A DNA stretch of 64,000 bases from Branchiostoma lanceolatum. Taxonomy: Eukaryota; Chordata; Leptocardii; Amphioxiformes; Branchiostomatidae. This document shows positions 24,987-36,400 of the stretch, in pieces (position 1 is the first letter of the stretch; every line of letters starts with the position of its first letter). The stretch covers positions 11,092,910 to 11,156,909 of the forward strand of contig NC_089724.1 in the NCBI RefSeq assembly GCF_035083965.1, written 5' to 3'. The notes beneath the pieces are model-generated. The model saw only the letters and a list, made by a program, of their open reading frames with translations, was not told the DNA's origin and did not search any database. The position numbers and the translations under genes were made by a program.

Positions 24987-27900
24987 CTAAGGTCAGAAGA
25001 GAGACTCTTAAGACTTGTAGAAACTTGAGGAGCACACACAGAGGTCTATCATGTTGATGAAGCGCAAGGTGGAAATATAGAATGGTGTCTAGTATCTACG
25101 CTGTAATATTGAGAGAAGAAATATAGTAGTACGATGAACAGGGAGACATAATTATTGAGACACACCTAATGCTGACCTGAGATATGAATGACTTATGAAA
25201 CAATTCTCCATTCAAAATATAGTAAACATTGCAGATCCTATTATGTACATTTAATGACTTTACTTCAATCACTTTGACAGTAAGAATCAAAATATGATAT
25301 ATCAACTACAACATATGCCACCCATTGTATTTTTCTTCTAAAAAGGGACAAAATCTTTACAGTGTAGATACCTGCAGCTGTTTGTTCCACCATCTCCACA
25401 TCATCATCTTCCCCCATCTTCTTCTTCTTCACTCCCTTCCCTGTGGTCCACTGAGGGTCAGGAACTCTCCGCTTCCCCATCTTCAGTGGCTTCATCTTTG
25501 AGGGAGGTGCTGTACCCTTCATAGAATCATCATCTGTGATTGCACAACCATGGGTGAAAACAAACATTGTCAACCAAAGTGAAATGACAGCATACATGAT
25601 GTCTACATAGAAAAGGATGGAACCCAATCAAACCTGTTTATCATTTCATCATGTACATTGTATATTATAGACTTCATATCTATTTCTTAACTGTCCGAGT
25701 AAACTTTTTGCTTTTTAGAAGTCAGCCATGTGGAACATTATAGAAATGACTGTTCTGTGATGAAAGGGTGTGGGGTGCAGAATTAGGTCAGCCTCATCAT
25801 ACTCTCTTGAGCTCACCTCCATCAGAATCACTGTCACTGTCTGAGGAAGATTCACTGTCATCCCAGGACTTCTTGCTTGCTCCATGTTCATCTTGGTCAG
25901 ACATGTCTCCAATAGCTAGCTTCTCTAGAAATTAAAAAAAAAGAATCTTTATAATATAGAGTCAATAATGTACTCAGTCAAATAGAAAAACACAATATCA
26001 TATTCACTGCATTGGGTCAGAACTCCAGGAAAACTATGTGTACATGTAGTAGGTTCAAAATACAATCAACAATTATTCAGTCAGACTTAACTTTCAATGT
26101 AACTGATACAATTTTGGTGCTGTGCGGCAATCAGAAAAGACTACCTGCTGTCTCATGGAATCCCGCCACCCTTAGCTGCTGCATGAATGCCTGTAGAGTT
26201 GCCTTCCGCCCCTCCCTGTCCCTCCACCTGTACAACAGCTTCCAGCACTGCTCGTATGGCTGGTCAGGTGACCCTGCTTTGATGTCCTCCACTTCAGACG
26301 GTGAGAAGCCCATGGTGTGGGCTAGCCGCTCCCAGTCAGACCACAGGTCTTTAGACACTACCTCAAAGGCTGCATCAAGATCTGAAGAAAAGGGTGACAC
26401 ATGGTTTTACCCAATTGTTTACAACTTGAATAATATGGTACCATTACCTTATACTACTAGACAAGTGCTATTTAATAGTTGTCTTAACAGCATTTTGTGC
26501 AAACAAGCTTATTGGTAAACATTAGTTCATACATTACTTCAATTGAAGATGATTCAGTGTGAATCTTAACTGTAACTAACCTGCACTCATTGGTTCCACT
26601 TTGACCTCCATTGGTTCAGAACTTCAGACCATTGACTTTCTGGTACAACTGCAGGATGGACGGACTCTTCCATAGAGTCTAAAGAATAGCAATCATGTAA
26701 TAAGATGCAACCTCCAATGATTTACAGTGACTGTTGTAGAATTATAGAAGAGAATGAAGACAAATGCCTAAAGCAAAATGTTCCACTTTATCTCCATCAA
26801 GGAAAACAAAACTTGGGAAACCAACTTACCTGAGCCTATCAGTCGTGGAATGAGGCTGACAGTTGGAGAATCCTGGGTGTCCATCGGCTCCACCTGAGGG
26901 GTGTCAGTAGTGTGTGCAGCTCCCTGGCCCACAGGACACAAGGGTGGGGACTGACCACCATGGCTTGGGGGGTCTTCTGAGGGAAAGAAGGGGTAATCAT
27001 GACATGATTTTTCTCTCCAATTCATGGTCTAAGAAAGTACTACCAGTCTGCAAAAATATACATAAAAGTGCAATTAGTATTGCCAGGACATTCAAAACTG
27101 AGTTGATTTTTGCTGATTAATTTTTCAATGTCACTGACCTCCATGGAAAAAGTGTGCTGCCCTCTGAAAGTCTTCCTCATCAACTTCAATATGAATGTAG
27201 AGAGGCATTCCTCCACATATCTCCACTAACTCCTGGGTGATGTATTCCTCTGTCAGGATGGCTGACAAGGTCCCATCTTTGCAAGCTGACACAAACTCAA
27301 CCTGACTCTTCCTACGGTAGAACCTCAGCTTACAGAGAACACTTCCTTTACACAACTCCCTTATTTCAGCCTTTACTTTGTGAAACTTTCTCATCGTCTC
27401 TTTGAATCTTTTCTCATCATGCAAGACTGTTTCTGTGAAGAGCTCATTGATGATATGTAGGAGGGTACTCTTTCCTTTTTCATTTATGGTGTTATCCATA
27501 ACTTCAGATTTCAGCTGTTGGTACCTTTCCATTGTTTGGTCAAATACTGCATCAATTAGTACATCTTTTGTGATCATTTCTTTCAATTTATCAAGAAGAA
27601 TTGCTTTTTCTTCCATGCATGTGTTCTCTCTTTCTCTTATTTTCAGCTTTATTTTTTGATCTGTAAAGAGCAAATGAAAACCAAGACAGTTATCTATCAT
27701 AGATATTACAAATAGTGTGACAGGACAGACTACACATAGAAACACTTAAAGGACATTCTAAAGCCATCAACTAAATCAAATATCTTTTTTGCATACTCAC
27801 CAAAGTAAAATGATTTTAGGGTTTCTACTATAGTATGCTGTATGCAGGTACTAAATGTCATTGAATAATCAAACTCTAAGACTTACTGCAAAAGCTGTTC

Positions 27901-30403
27901 ACCATGGTACAATTGTACAAATGAGAAATGCACAATACACTGTTCAGGTTTGTATGCTTGTAATGCTTCACAAATACAAGTGTCATTTACATGTTATGAT
28001 TATTAATACAATTAGTATGCCTTTCTAGTATTGCTCTTTTTAACACTTTGCCTCCTCCTGAAAGAGTTAAAATGACTAGAAAGACAAAATGTTGCAAAAA
28101 TATGCACATAACACTGAGCTGAATCCTTATATCCTCTAAAGACTTGGAGATTAGTAATGGCCACTGACAATACTCAATGTATTCAAGTGAAAAAATATTT
28201 AATCAACCAATGTATAAATTATTCAAGTTACTTTCTCACCTGTGCCTGTCTGTAGTTTGACCTTAGTGTCCTTGACAGCCCTGACCAGTCTCTCTGTGGT
28301 GACCTCCTGACCTCGGGTCTCCCTCCACAGTTTCAGCCCAGCCTCGCAGGCGGCCTCTGGGGTCTCCTTGTTCTGCAAAGTTTCCAGCTCCTGTTCAGAC
28401 AGACCCAGGTGATGCAGGAGGGTTCTCCACTCATCACTGATGATGCTGGCCACCACAATCTCAATGGCTGTATCTATGTCTACAGAATTCATGAAAAAAT
28501 CAAGGGTATTCTAAATCAAATTGTCAGTTGTTATGTATGCCCACTAATTTTCCTGACAGGTGTATTCACATACAATGTACTGTGCAATGATTTTAGCAAC
28601 TTATAATATTTTAACATGTTGAAGTTCTCATATTTTGTAGCTACATAAATTCCAGTATATTTCACAAAGGTATTGGCCACGTAGTGTCCACATAGTGCAA
28701 ATTATTTTTTCCAAATCAAGCCATTCTTACCTATGTCAAGCAGTCTTGATGGGCTCATAGAAGGGCTGTCTTGCTTTCTGTTGGCGTGTTGTCTCTCTGC
28801 TAGCTGATGCTGATTCCCAGGAACCTCATGAGTTGTCCTTATTTCACCTTGCATCCTCTGCATAAGGTTCTCTTCACCACTGGCAACATCCACTATGGAA
28901 CAAGACTGAACTAAACTTTGTCCATTGCATTCTTGTAAGGAAGACATACTGGGTCCTGGTTGAGTGACGTCCTGTCCAACATTCATCACTCCACATGACA
29001 CTGAAGCTGTCTCCTTCTGGGCATCAAATTGATCATGCCACATGGCCTCAACAGCATCACTGAGCATCACTGATGATGATGACCTACTGGATAACTGAGA
29101 GTGGGAGGTTGTGGGTCCTGACTGTGTAGAACATTGAGACATATCAGGCACCTCAGTAACAAACCTACCAGAGTTTGTAGTCATGGAGCTCCCTTCATTA
29201 GTTGTATGGGAATCATTTTCGAGCACAATTGAGCATGATACCATGGACATGAGTTCTGAGGCAATTGCAGTGGTCTCTTCTGATATCTTTGAAGTCTGTA
29301 CACAGTCGGCCCTGATTTGTTTGAGGGTTGGGCAATACTGGCCAACTAAGGAACTAAACTCCTTGAATGAATCCTGATTGTCATCAAGCCAGATAGGGTA
29401 CAGTCTCTTGTTGTGTCTGAGAGCAGTTTCTAGCTCTAGTTTGGGCCAGTATTTGTGATTCAGCAAACTTTTGCTGGCTACAATCACGACAACTTCCATA
29501 CTGTCACTAGCTAGGGCTGACATGATCCTGTCTCTGATGACTTGTCCAGTGGTGATAGACAGTTCATCATAGAAAATGTCTTCTTGAGGGAAACCCTTTT
29601 CCTGAAGGGTTTGGACGAGTGGCCTGACAAAGGAATCCTTGTCTCCTCCTGCGTGGACAATGAAGACACGCTCACCTGAAATTGTAGACAGGAAAATAAT
29701 CAAAATCGTCCCTGGTGCATTTCATCAAAATACACATATTGCCTTCTACACGTACATGTAACAGCAAACAAACATTGTATTGTATAATACTAACATTACA
29801 ACTTTATTTTGATTGCAACTAGCATAATCTTTTTCTCAAGTGACTAGTAATAATGTTTTGTTTTAGTTTTTTTTGTTCTACCACAATCTTGCTGAACAAC
29901 CTGTAACATTTTTGTCAGATCTAGAAAAGTGCTCCTTACAGGTTGATGAAAAAACAACTGGCGTTAAACAAGTTTGAAGCAAGAACTAGATCACCTTTCT
30001 TTCTTGTTGGTCTATTGACAGTCAAATGGTCTCTGAGAGTGCTGACACTGACAGTGTTGCTGTTCTGTTCATGTGACCTTGAGTATTCAGCACTTCCTTG
30101 GTCAAAGATGACATTTTGTCCTGTCCTCTCAAGATCACCACTAAGTCTTTTGGCCAGCCCACCATGCCCAGTCCTCTCTAGTGCCTGACAGAACGACTGG
30201 AACGCCTTGTCACCTTTAGATGGTAATATGGCCAGCAGTTTGCGGATTTGATTCGGTCCATCCTTTTCTTGTACCTGTTGTTCATCTTGCTCTGTGATGA
30301 TGTTGTCCTGTACAAGATAGTCTAGTATGGTGGGGATGTGCTTTGTTCCATGTACCAGCTGTACACGGTTGTCTCTCAGGGCACGCAGATGCTCGGGATC
30401 CAT
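19983..30403 (-). CDS. Chimeric immune-type protein: CARD-TIR-Death-TRADD-N-like-Death-NACHT remnant-LRR, with two frame lesions
   Basis: Ten exons: 30403-29995, 29675-28731, 28479-28240, 27660-27139, 26976-26830, 26678-26581, 26381-26145, 25924-25817, 25533-25372, 24986-19983. All splice sites are GT/AG and every join is phase 1. Domain order: CARD, TIR, Ser/Thr linker, Death domain 1, helical module, disordered linkers, Death domain 2, acidic Ser and Lys-rich linkers, a NACHT-associated winged-helix/HD2-like segment, then about 1300 residues of LRRs. Total near 2600 residues. By family knowledge this is an intracellular innate-immune sensor or adaptor, where CARD, TIR and Death domains recruit partners. 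The nucleotide-binding half of NACHT (Walker A/B) is not found in the gene. Two lesions break the frame: an 8-bp duplication at 26615-26628, avoidable by skipping that exon, and a 1-nt shift near 23696. The gene may be a pseudogene, carry sequencing errors, or be two transcripts. Confidence 0.7.
20750..22985 (-). repeat. 645-bp (215-codon) near-identical tandem repeats in the LRR exon
   Basis: The marker GCACATAAGAAGACATCTCA occurs at 20831, 21476, 22121 and 22766, exactly 645 bp apart. Copies differ at very few bases (for example GCCTGGAGG at 21252 versus GCCTGTAGG in the next two). Each unit encodes about four LRRs plus an intervening non-LRR module of roughly 80 residues (from LLGVYNNKGNKLSFRTGD to RMTLDLTCAGKITEN). 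More diverged units lie on both sides. The length is a multiple of three, so copy number can vary without breaking frame. Confidence 0.95.
25372..25924 (-). CDS. Exons 8-9: acidic and Lys-rich linkers
   Basis: Exon 8 (25924-25817, 36 residues) has a DDSESSSDSDSDG acidic Ser run typical of CK2 sites. Exon 9 (25533-25372, 54 residues) has GKGVKKKKMGEDDD and MGKRRVP, which could act as a nuclear localisation signal. Both exons are phase 1-1 and keep frame into the last exon. Confidence 0.6.
26145..26381 (-). CDS. Exon 7: Death domain 2
   Basis: 79 residues: DLDAAFEVVSKDLWSDWERL, then AHTMGFSPSEVEDIKA, then QCWKLLYRWRDREGRKATLQ. The W..L...MGF...+V..I and the C-terminal LL..W motif are characteristic of Death domains. 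Phase 1 at both ends. Confidence 0.85.
26581..26678 (-). pseudogene. Exon 6: linker exon with an 8-bp duplication that shifts frame
   Basis: 98 nt, not a multiple of three, unlike all other internal exons here. On the + strand TTCAGA occurs twice, at 26615 and 26623, eight bases apart. Without one 8-nt unit the exon is 90 nt and its second half reads SEPMEVKVEPMSA in phase 1 to the donor. As given, the frame reaches a TGA before the donor. Skipping the exon would keep frame, because both its flanking introns are phase 1. Confidence 0.6.
26830..26976 (-). CDS. Exon 5: Pro/Gln/Thr-rich linker
   Basis: 49 residues beginning EDPPSHGGQSPPLCPVGQG and containing VEPMDTQDSP. Disordered by composition. 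Phase 1 at both ends. The EPM motif recurs in the next exon, which suggests the two linker exons are related by duplication. Confidence 0.6.
27139..27660 (-). CDS. Exon 4: helical module with a TRADD-N-like end
   Basis: 174 residues. The first two thirds are charged amphipathic helices (repeated KLKEMI and EVMDN style heptads). The end (GSVLCKLRFYRRKSQVEFV to EVDEEDFQRA) resembles the small alpha/beta module seen with Death domains in invertebrate proteins and related to the TRADD N-terminal domain. That assignment is from memory of the pattern and tentative. Phase 1 at both ends. Confidence 0.55.
28240..28479 (-). CDS. Exon 3: Death domain 1
   Basis: 80 residues starting DIDTAIEIVVASIISDEWRT, with LLHHLGLSEQELETLQ and a W in helix 5 (AGLKLWRETRG). 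The pattern ..W..L...LGL...E+..+ is the Death-domain signature. Phase 1 at both ends. Confidence 0.82.
28731..29675 (-). CDS. Exon 2: TIR domain plus Ser/Thr/Gln-rich linker
   Basis: It starts GERVFIVHAGGDKDSFV (box 1-like beta strand), then EDIFYDELSITTGQVIRDRI (box 2 region), VVVIVASKSLL and YWPKLELETAL. The W-x3-E in YWPKLE aligns with the glutamate that is catalytic in NAD-cleaving TIRs such as SARM1, so enzymatic activity is possible but unproven. The TIR takes about 135 residues. The remaining 180 are low-complexity with many Ser, Thr and Gln, likely a flexible linker. Phase 1 at both ends. Confidence 0.82.
29995..30403 (-). CDS. Exon 1: CARD domain
   Basis: ATG at 30403 opens MDPEHLRALRDNRVQLV, followed by a six-helix pattern ending near GHGGLAKRL (residues 1-90). 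The LR.NR..LV start, the ...LDYLVQDNIIT helix-3 pattern and F..LL-type spacing are typical of CARDs. A polar tail of about 45 residues follows. The donor GTGATC at 29994 leaves phase 1. Confidence 0.8.
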
Positions 30404-31149
30404 TACGAATGTTCAAAGTATGAAACAAGTTGGGTATTTGCACCTGAACATCAGTAAATCTTTTAAACCTACACGTAAAAAAAAAGAAATCAGCACGGAT
30501 CCTTTTACAATACTAAGTACATGCAACAGTTACTTCTTACCTTCGGTAAAAAGTTTATATTTTCGGTAGCATTTGTGTGTATGTAGAAGACCAACATAAC
30601 TCAAGAAGGCCTGGATGGATTGTCCTGATATTTGGTATGTGACCTGGAAATGATTAGATTTTGGGCTCCCTGGCGACTTTCTAAGGTACTACTGCAGCAG
30701 AACTTCTTGTTTTGATATCTCATGTTCTGGACATACAATGGTAGTGGTCTTTGAAAGGAAATTAAGTTGTGTACATTTGCGCCCCCTAGTGGCTTTATTG
30801 GAACTGCAGGAGCAGGTTTATTTCATAATTTGAAAGAGAATAACTCAGGAAGCGGTTGACGGATTGTCATAATTTTGTGTGTGTAGATAGCTTGATGTAG
30901 TCTATTTCAGGGTATTAGTTAGCCATGCCTCTTTTGGATGCACCACACTAAAATAACAAAGAAATTAGATGCCCTCTTTTGCAGCTGGACACCTGCTGGT
31001 TACTGTGTTACAGTTTTACTGTTCTTTTTTTTATCCTACCAGACACTGGGACAGCATGAAAATTGATTGACATGCAAAGCTACCAGGTAATTGCTAATGC
31101 ATAGGGCCCATTTGTAGGCAGAGAGAAGCAAGCCTAGAAGCTGAGAGCT

Positions 31150-31455
31150 TTAAAGACAAGACATACAACATTGCAGAGGATAGTAGAGACGCGGAACATC
31201 ACCACTCTAGCCGGGATGAGAGAAGACCTTTCCAAGGCAATCAACAAGCAGATCATGTCCTTAGCCCTCTCCCGGTACATAGAGAATATGCACAGACTCG
31301 ATGCGCTCTCCTAGAAACACTTCCAGCAACACGCAAGTCACCAAGAGTTAAATACCTAGAGAAACAATTGACTCGTAACTGAACCAAGCGGCCAGCACCA
31401 AAAGACCACGTCAAACGATATAATAGATGTTAAGCAAGGACAACAACAACAACAA
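31150..31455 (+). mobile_element. Retroelement-like fragment with an (AAC)n tail
   Basis: The stretch from GTAGAGACGCGGAACATCAC to the AACAACAACAAC tail at 31440-31455 matches, in reverse orientation and with divergence, 35834-36070. Shared blocks include CTCTCCTAGAAACACTTCCAGC and CTTGTTGATTG on the other strand. A broken reading frame (NKQIMSLALSRYIENMHRLD) suggests a former coding end. A microsatellite tail fits a non-LTR retrotransposon 3' end. A short third copy in the other orientation is at about 31587-31640. Confidence 0.5.
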
Positions 31456-32499
31456 CATTAGTTGAATTGTTGACTTAACACTTAACACTTTGAGCTGAAC
31501 GCAGCGGTGTCTTAAATATCATGTTGTTGTAATATTGCCCCCAAAAAAAGGAGTTAAGTTTTAGTGCTTAAATGTTGTTGTTGTCCTTGTTTTATGTCTC
31601 TTTTTCCGCTAGACATAGTCACTTGCTTGCTTAAAAATGTTCATCTGCTGAAACTAAAAGTACGATAAGCCCCCCCCCCCTCAATTTTGGACCCCCTTTC
31701 TCTTTAAACCCTATCAAAAAGTTTACATTTGCATAACAATCAGGGTAAAGCACTTTTTGATATCTTATTATCATTCACATTCAATACATAGAAAGGAAGA
31801 AAAGCACATAAAGAGCTTACATTAGGTGAAAAATAACCGTAAAATTTGTCCCAACACAGTCGAGGGGAATCCCCTTAACTGGAAAGTCCCCAAGCAAAAT
31901 ACGACTTTTTCACTTCATGCTCTCTAGCGTGATGCTGCTCAGTCTTTGGGTGGTCAGTGATATTCTCTGTGATCTGCTCTAAAAGAAACTGTTGAATTTC
32001 ACCAAACTGGTAACGCCAGACCCAAGTTCTTACACTTTGCGTGTCCTGGTGTCGAGATCCGAAACTTTCTTTTCCCTTCTGTCGCCATGTTGCTGGGAAT
32101 AGTCCATTCTATTTTATTTGAGAGGGGTGTAATAGGAATCCAACGAGAGGACAGAAATTGTTACTTTTTATGTACTTCTATATGACAAAGACTCAAAGTT
32201 CAACGTTGTGTATGTTCCCGGTGGTATGTAAGGAAAATAGATATTCGACATAATTAGTTTTTGCCCCTATACTAACAATGGTAGATGCCACAGAACCATT
32301 AGTAGCCTTGAACCTGAATACACAGGAGCATCCCTTTGTACCTTTCTTTTGTTCTCCCGTGCATTTCAATCATTACTTTCTGCACACAACTGTTGCATAT
32401 AAATTCATCTTTTCTCCTAGTACCATTTAATCAATTTGACAGAAAAGAACTTCATCGAAGAGGGGAAGTTTCATTATTGCCCTGGCTGCCATCTGTGAA

Positions 32500-33150
32500 T
32501 TCCCTTTCTCTCCCTCTCTCAATCAATCAATCTTTTTTATCCCTCCCATTTTGTTGGCTTTTTAAAAAGTACATTTCATCTCTTTAAAGGGCAAGTGTTT
32601 TTATACTGTCTGCTAATAGCAATAAAAACTTCAACTTCAACATACAATATCAACTTTATTTGCCATGGGCACAATAAACATACAGCATTAGAGAAGGTTA
32701 AGAAAATTAAAGATGATATATCCACTACTCTATTATCAAGTGCACACTGTGCATAGCCTCATTGGAATCATCTAACAATTACTTTGGACAAGTTATTCCT
32801 GGACATTCCCTTCTCCCTCCTTCAATCAATCAATCTTTAATATCCCTCCCGTTTTGTTGGCTACAAGTACACACAAGAAAACATTACATACTACACTGTT
32901 AAAAGGCAGATGTTTTTACATCCAGTCTGCTGATAGCAAGGGTTTTCAACTAAACCTTGCCAAAATAAAATAAAAATTCTTTAAAACTTTTAAAACATAA
33001 AATGGCAACTTTATTTCCCGTTGGCACAATAAACACTAGAAAAGCTTAGAATAAAATCAAAGAGGATACATCTGCTTATCTTCACAAATACCATCATCAA
33101 GTGCGCACTGCGCATGGCCCTATCATCGGAACCAATCGACAATTCCCTTT
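32500..33150. repeat. Degenerate tandem duplication, about 310-335 bp period
   Basis: Two copies begin ATTCCCTT(T)CTC...CAATCAATCAATC at about 32500 and 32805. Both then contain TCCCTCCC.TTTTGTTGGC, a GTCTGCT(A/G)ATAGCAA block, ACTTTATTT.CC.TGGCACAATAAAC and CATCAAGTGC.CACTG.GCAT. A third start (AATTCCCTTTGGCAC) is at about 33138. Confidence 0.75.
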
Positions 33151-33410
33151 GGCACAGACTGCCGCATTGTCAATCTTGGAAAGAAAAGATGTCTTCCATT
33201 CAAGTCACCATTTATAAACATCTATCCGCACAAACAGTCCTCACTGGTTTTAAATCACCGAATAACAATTGTTCTGAAGCTAGATACGATGATATATGAT
33301 TAAATGAATCCTTTGTGCTTTGATTATTGTGAGGACAATACATCACATAACATCTACTAGTGCAGTTCGACACCATCAATGACTTTTTGAATCTTGAATA
33401 GGGGAAGACT

Positions 33411-36400
33411 CTAATCTTCCAGTCCCTTGTAGATGTATTCTGTGGCCTCCGGAAAGTTGCAGTCCTTTGCAACCTCGTAAGGTGTTTTTCCCTCCTTGTT
33501 TTTCAGACTGGGGTCAGCACCACTCTCCACTAAGGTCTGCACGATATGTGTCTCGTCCCAACCTGCGTAGGCGCATTTAGCAGCCAGGTGAAGAGGTGTG
33601 TCCCCACTCGCATTCTTCGCGTTCACGCTGCAACCTTTCTCAATCAGCTCTTGGACGGCTTCGTCTGCGTTTCTGCGTGCGGCGGCATGCAGCGCTGTGT
33701 CCCCCACAGCATTACTGGTGTTGGCGTCCACCCCTTGCTGTAGCAGCATCTGTACAAGGTCCTTGGCATCTCTTCGTGCTGCCATATGCAAGAGGGAGTC
33801 GTCCGTGTCACTAGTAATCTGCAGGTCCGCGTTGGAGTTGAGCAATGTTTGAAAGGCGGCACTGGCCTGCGTCTGCATAGTCAACAACAGCGATGTCTCC
33901 CCTTCATCGTTCTTTGCGTTAATGTCGATGCCGTGGCTGATAAGAGCCTTGAAAACTTCGGTGTTAGCATTTTCCCGTGCTGCAAAGTGGAGGGCTGTGT
34001 TTCCCTTTGCATCGACTGAGTTCGCTTCTGCACCAGCATCCACTAAAAGTGAGATAGTTTCTGCAGAGTTTGAACCAGAAGCAACATGCAGGGGGGTCTG
34101 TTCTTGCTCATCCTTGGCATTCACATCTGCTCCGGCGGCCAGCAGAGTTTTCACCAACGGGGCAGGTTGTCTCGATTTGGCAGCCCAGTGCAGAGGAGTC
34201 AGTCCCATGTCATCAGGAACGTTAGGATCGACTTTGTAATCTCGAACCAAAGTTTCTACTGCCGAAACGCGGTCAAACAGAATTGCTCGGATCAGAGGAG
34301 TGGCTTCGTTCTTGTTCTGGGCGTTAACGTCAGCGCCGGCTTCCTTCAACATCGGCAGCAGTTTGTCAGCATGATCCGAGCGCATGGCCCAATGCAGGGG
34401 AGTGCGGCCATTGTTGTCAGCCAAGTTTGGGTCGGCGCCGTACTCCTTCAGAAGCACCTCCACTGTCAGCACCGGCCCGGCGTCTTGGATAGCTGCCACC
34501 AGCGGCGTGTACCCCCACGTGTCCTGCGCATTGACGGTCGCCCCGTACTTGAGCAGCATCCGCAGTCGCTTCTGTTCGTGGACACGGCGGACAGCATGGT
34601 GCAGCGGTGACTGCTGGCAGCAGTCTGACAGGTGGACATCCGCCCCAAAGTCTCTCAGGAGAGCCTCTACTACTGGAACCTGCGGAAAAATTAATCACAG
34701 AACTTGGTCAGAAATCATGGCTAGCCCATGGTTTGATTTAGTATCCTAACTTATGTTGACCATATTTCTTTTTCCTGCATCAGGTATGCAGACATTCTTT
34801 CAATGTCTGTAATGTTTCTTTCTTCACTTGTTTATACTAGCACCAAATGGTTTGGAACTTGTCTCCAGGCCAGTATAATGTACATGCAACAGCTAAACAT
34901 TCCAGGCAGTTACGATTTAGGGTAGGAGGAGCTATCAATGTTGAGGGTGTACACTGGTAGATGACATGTACATTTGTACACTTCATAGGTTTTTCCTCAA
35001 TCAAAGCAAGGATAAAATCTCCTTGATCAAAGCTCTACTAGTACCTAAACATATCATTATACACCATTTCAACATATCAATACACATGTAATATACTCCA
35101 ACAGAAAAAGCCCCTACACAAGTTAGTTGCAGTGAGTTCTTTATGGCCCTTATGAATATGTAACATGAAATGTGTCATCATGGTAGCGCTCAGCTCATGT
35201 GACTCACTCACTGGTCACCAGACTTACACATCCACCCCACAAGACAAGGCAAATGTGACGCACTGATAAACAGAATCAGAATGGACTGCTCCAAGGTTAG
35301 GGATTCACCCCTAATACTGCGGAGGGATGGACTATATAATCAGCACAAATGTCCATTGCCGCCAACTTTTATTTTTCAATCATTGTGTTAGACTTGCGCC
35401 ACAATCATTTGCAACATCTGCCTACCTGCAACATCTAGATGACACAAAATCTAAGTATCATCGGAGAGGGGAACAGTGACAACAGCCAAGCAGATGTTGG
35501 GAGGTAAAGTCGTCAGGTGTTCCTAGCTGCCCTGTTACAGATTGCCTCCATATTAGTGCAGTTAGTATGTATGTTTTACATTACAGAACCATGGTCTTAT
35601 GCTACACGTCTATTAAGACAATGTATCTGTTTGATTATAGCATTCCACATCCGCCTATTTTCTAGCTCGTCTAGGGCAGGTTGGAAACGCTACGATTTTG
35701 CCTCCTAACATCTACTTGGACTCAGTTGGAGATGACGGCTGAACTGCACACACACACACACACGGAGTCCTGACTGTTTGTATAACATGTTGACAGCATC
35801 ACGCCTAGCCGTGGCGACTAACGAAGGGTGTTTTTTGTTGTTGTTGTTGTTGTCCTTGTTTAACGTCTATTATATCGCTAGACGTGGTCTCTTGGTGCTG
35901 TGTTACGCTTGGTTCAGATACGAGGGTATTGTCTCTCTAGGTCTTTAACTCTTGGTCGCTTGTGCTTGCGTGCTGCTGGAAGTGTTTCTAGGAGAGCACA
36001 TCGAGTCTGTGCGTGCTCTCAATGTACCGGGAGAGAGCTAAGTACATCTGCTTGTTGATTGTCTCAGGGAGGTTTTTGCTTGATATTACATATATTATAG
36101 TATATGTAATATCAAGCAAAAACACCCTTCGTTAGTCGCCACGGCTACATCACGCCCACAAAACACAGTTCTTTGGTTGACTAAAGGAGGTTCTATTTAA
36201 CCTCCGACTGCCCGGCCTGAGTTGGTTGACCTAAGATGTCAGTGACCCAAATAATGTTTATAACGGTATGAGTGTCCGCCCACCTGGTCGTGCACGATCG
36301 CACGTATCAGCGGCGTGAAGCCGTCCCTGTCCCGGCAGAGCAGGTTCACCTTGGCCCCGGCCGTCACCAGCTCCCTGACGATTTCCTCGTGTCCCAGCTC

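Larger units (their letters stand above)
30404..33410. other. Intergenic repeat-rich region between the CARD/TIR/LRR gene and the ankyrin gene
   Basis: No gene seen. It holds a two-unit diverged repeat at 30590-30900 (ATAACTCA.GAAG and GGATTGTC motifs in each), retroelement debris at 31150-31640, a 12-base C run near 31670, and a degenerate tandem duplication at 32500-33150. A TTTATT at about 33010 could be a poly(A) signal for the ankyrin gene on the minus strand. Confidence 0.5.
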
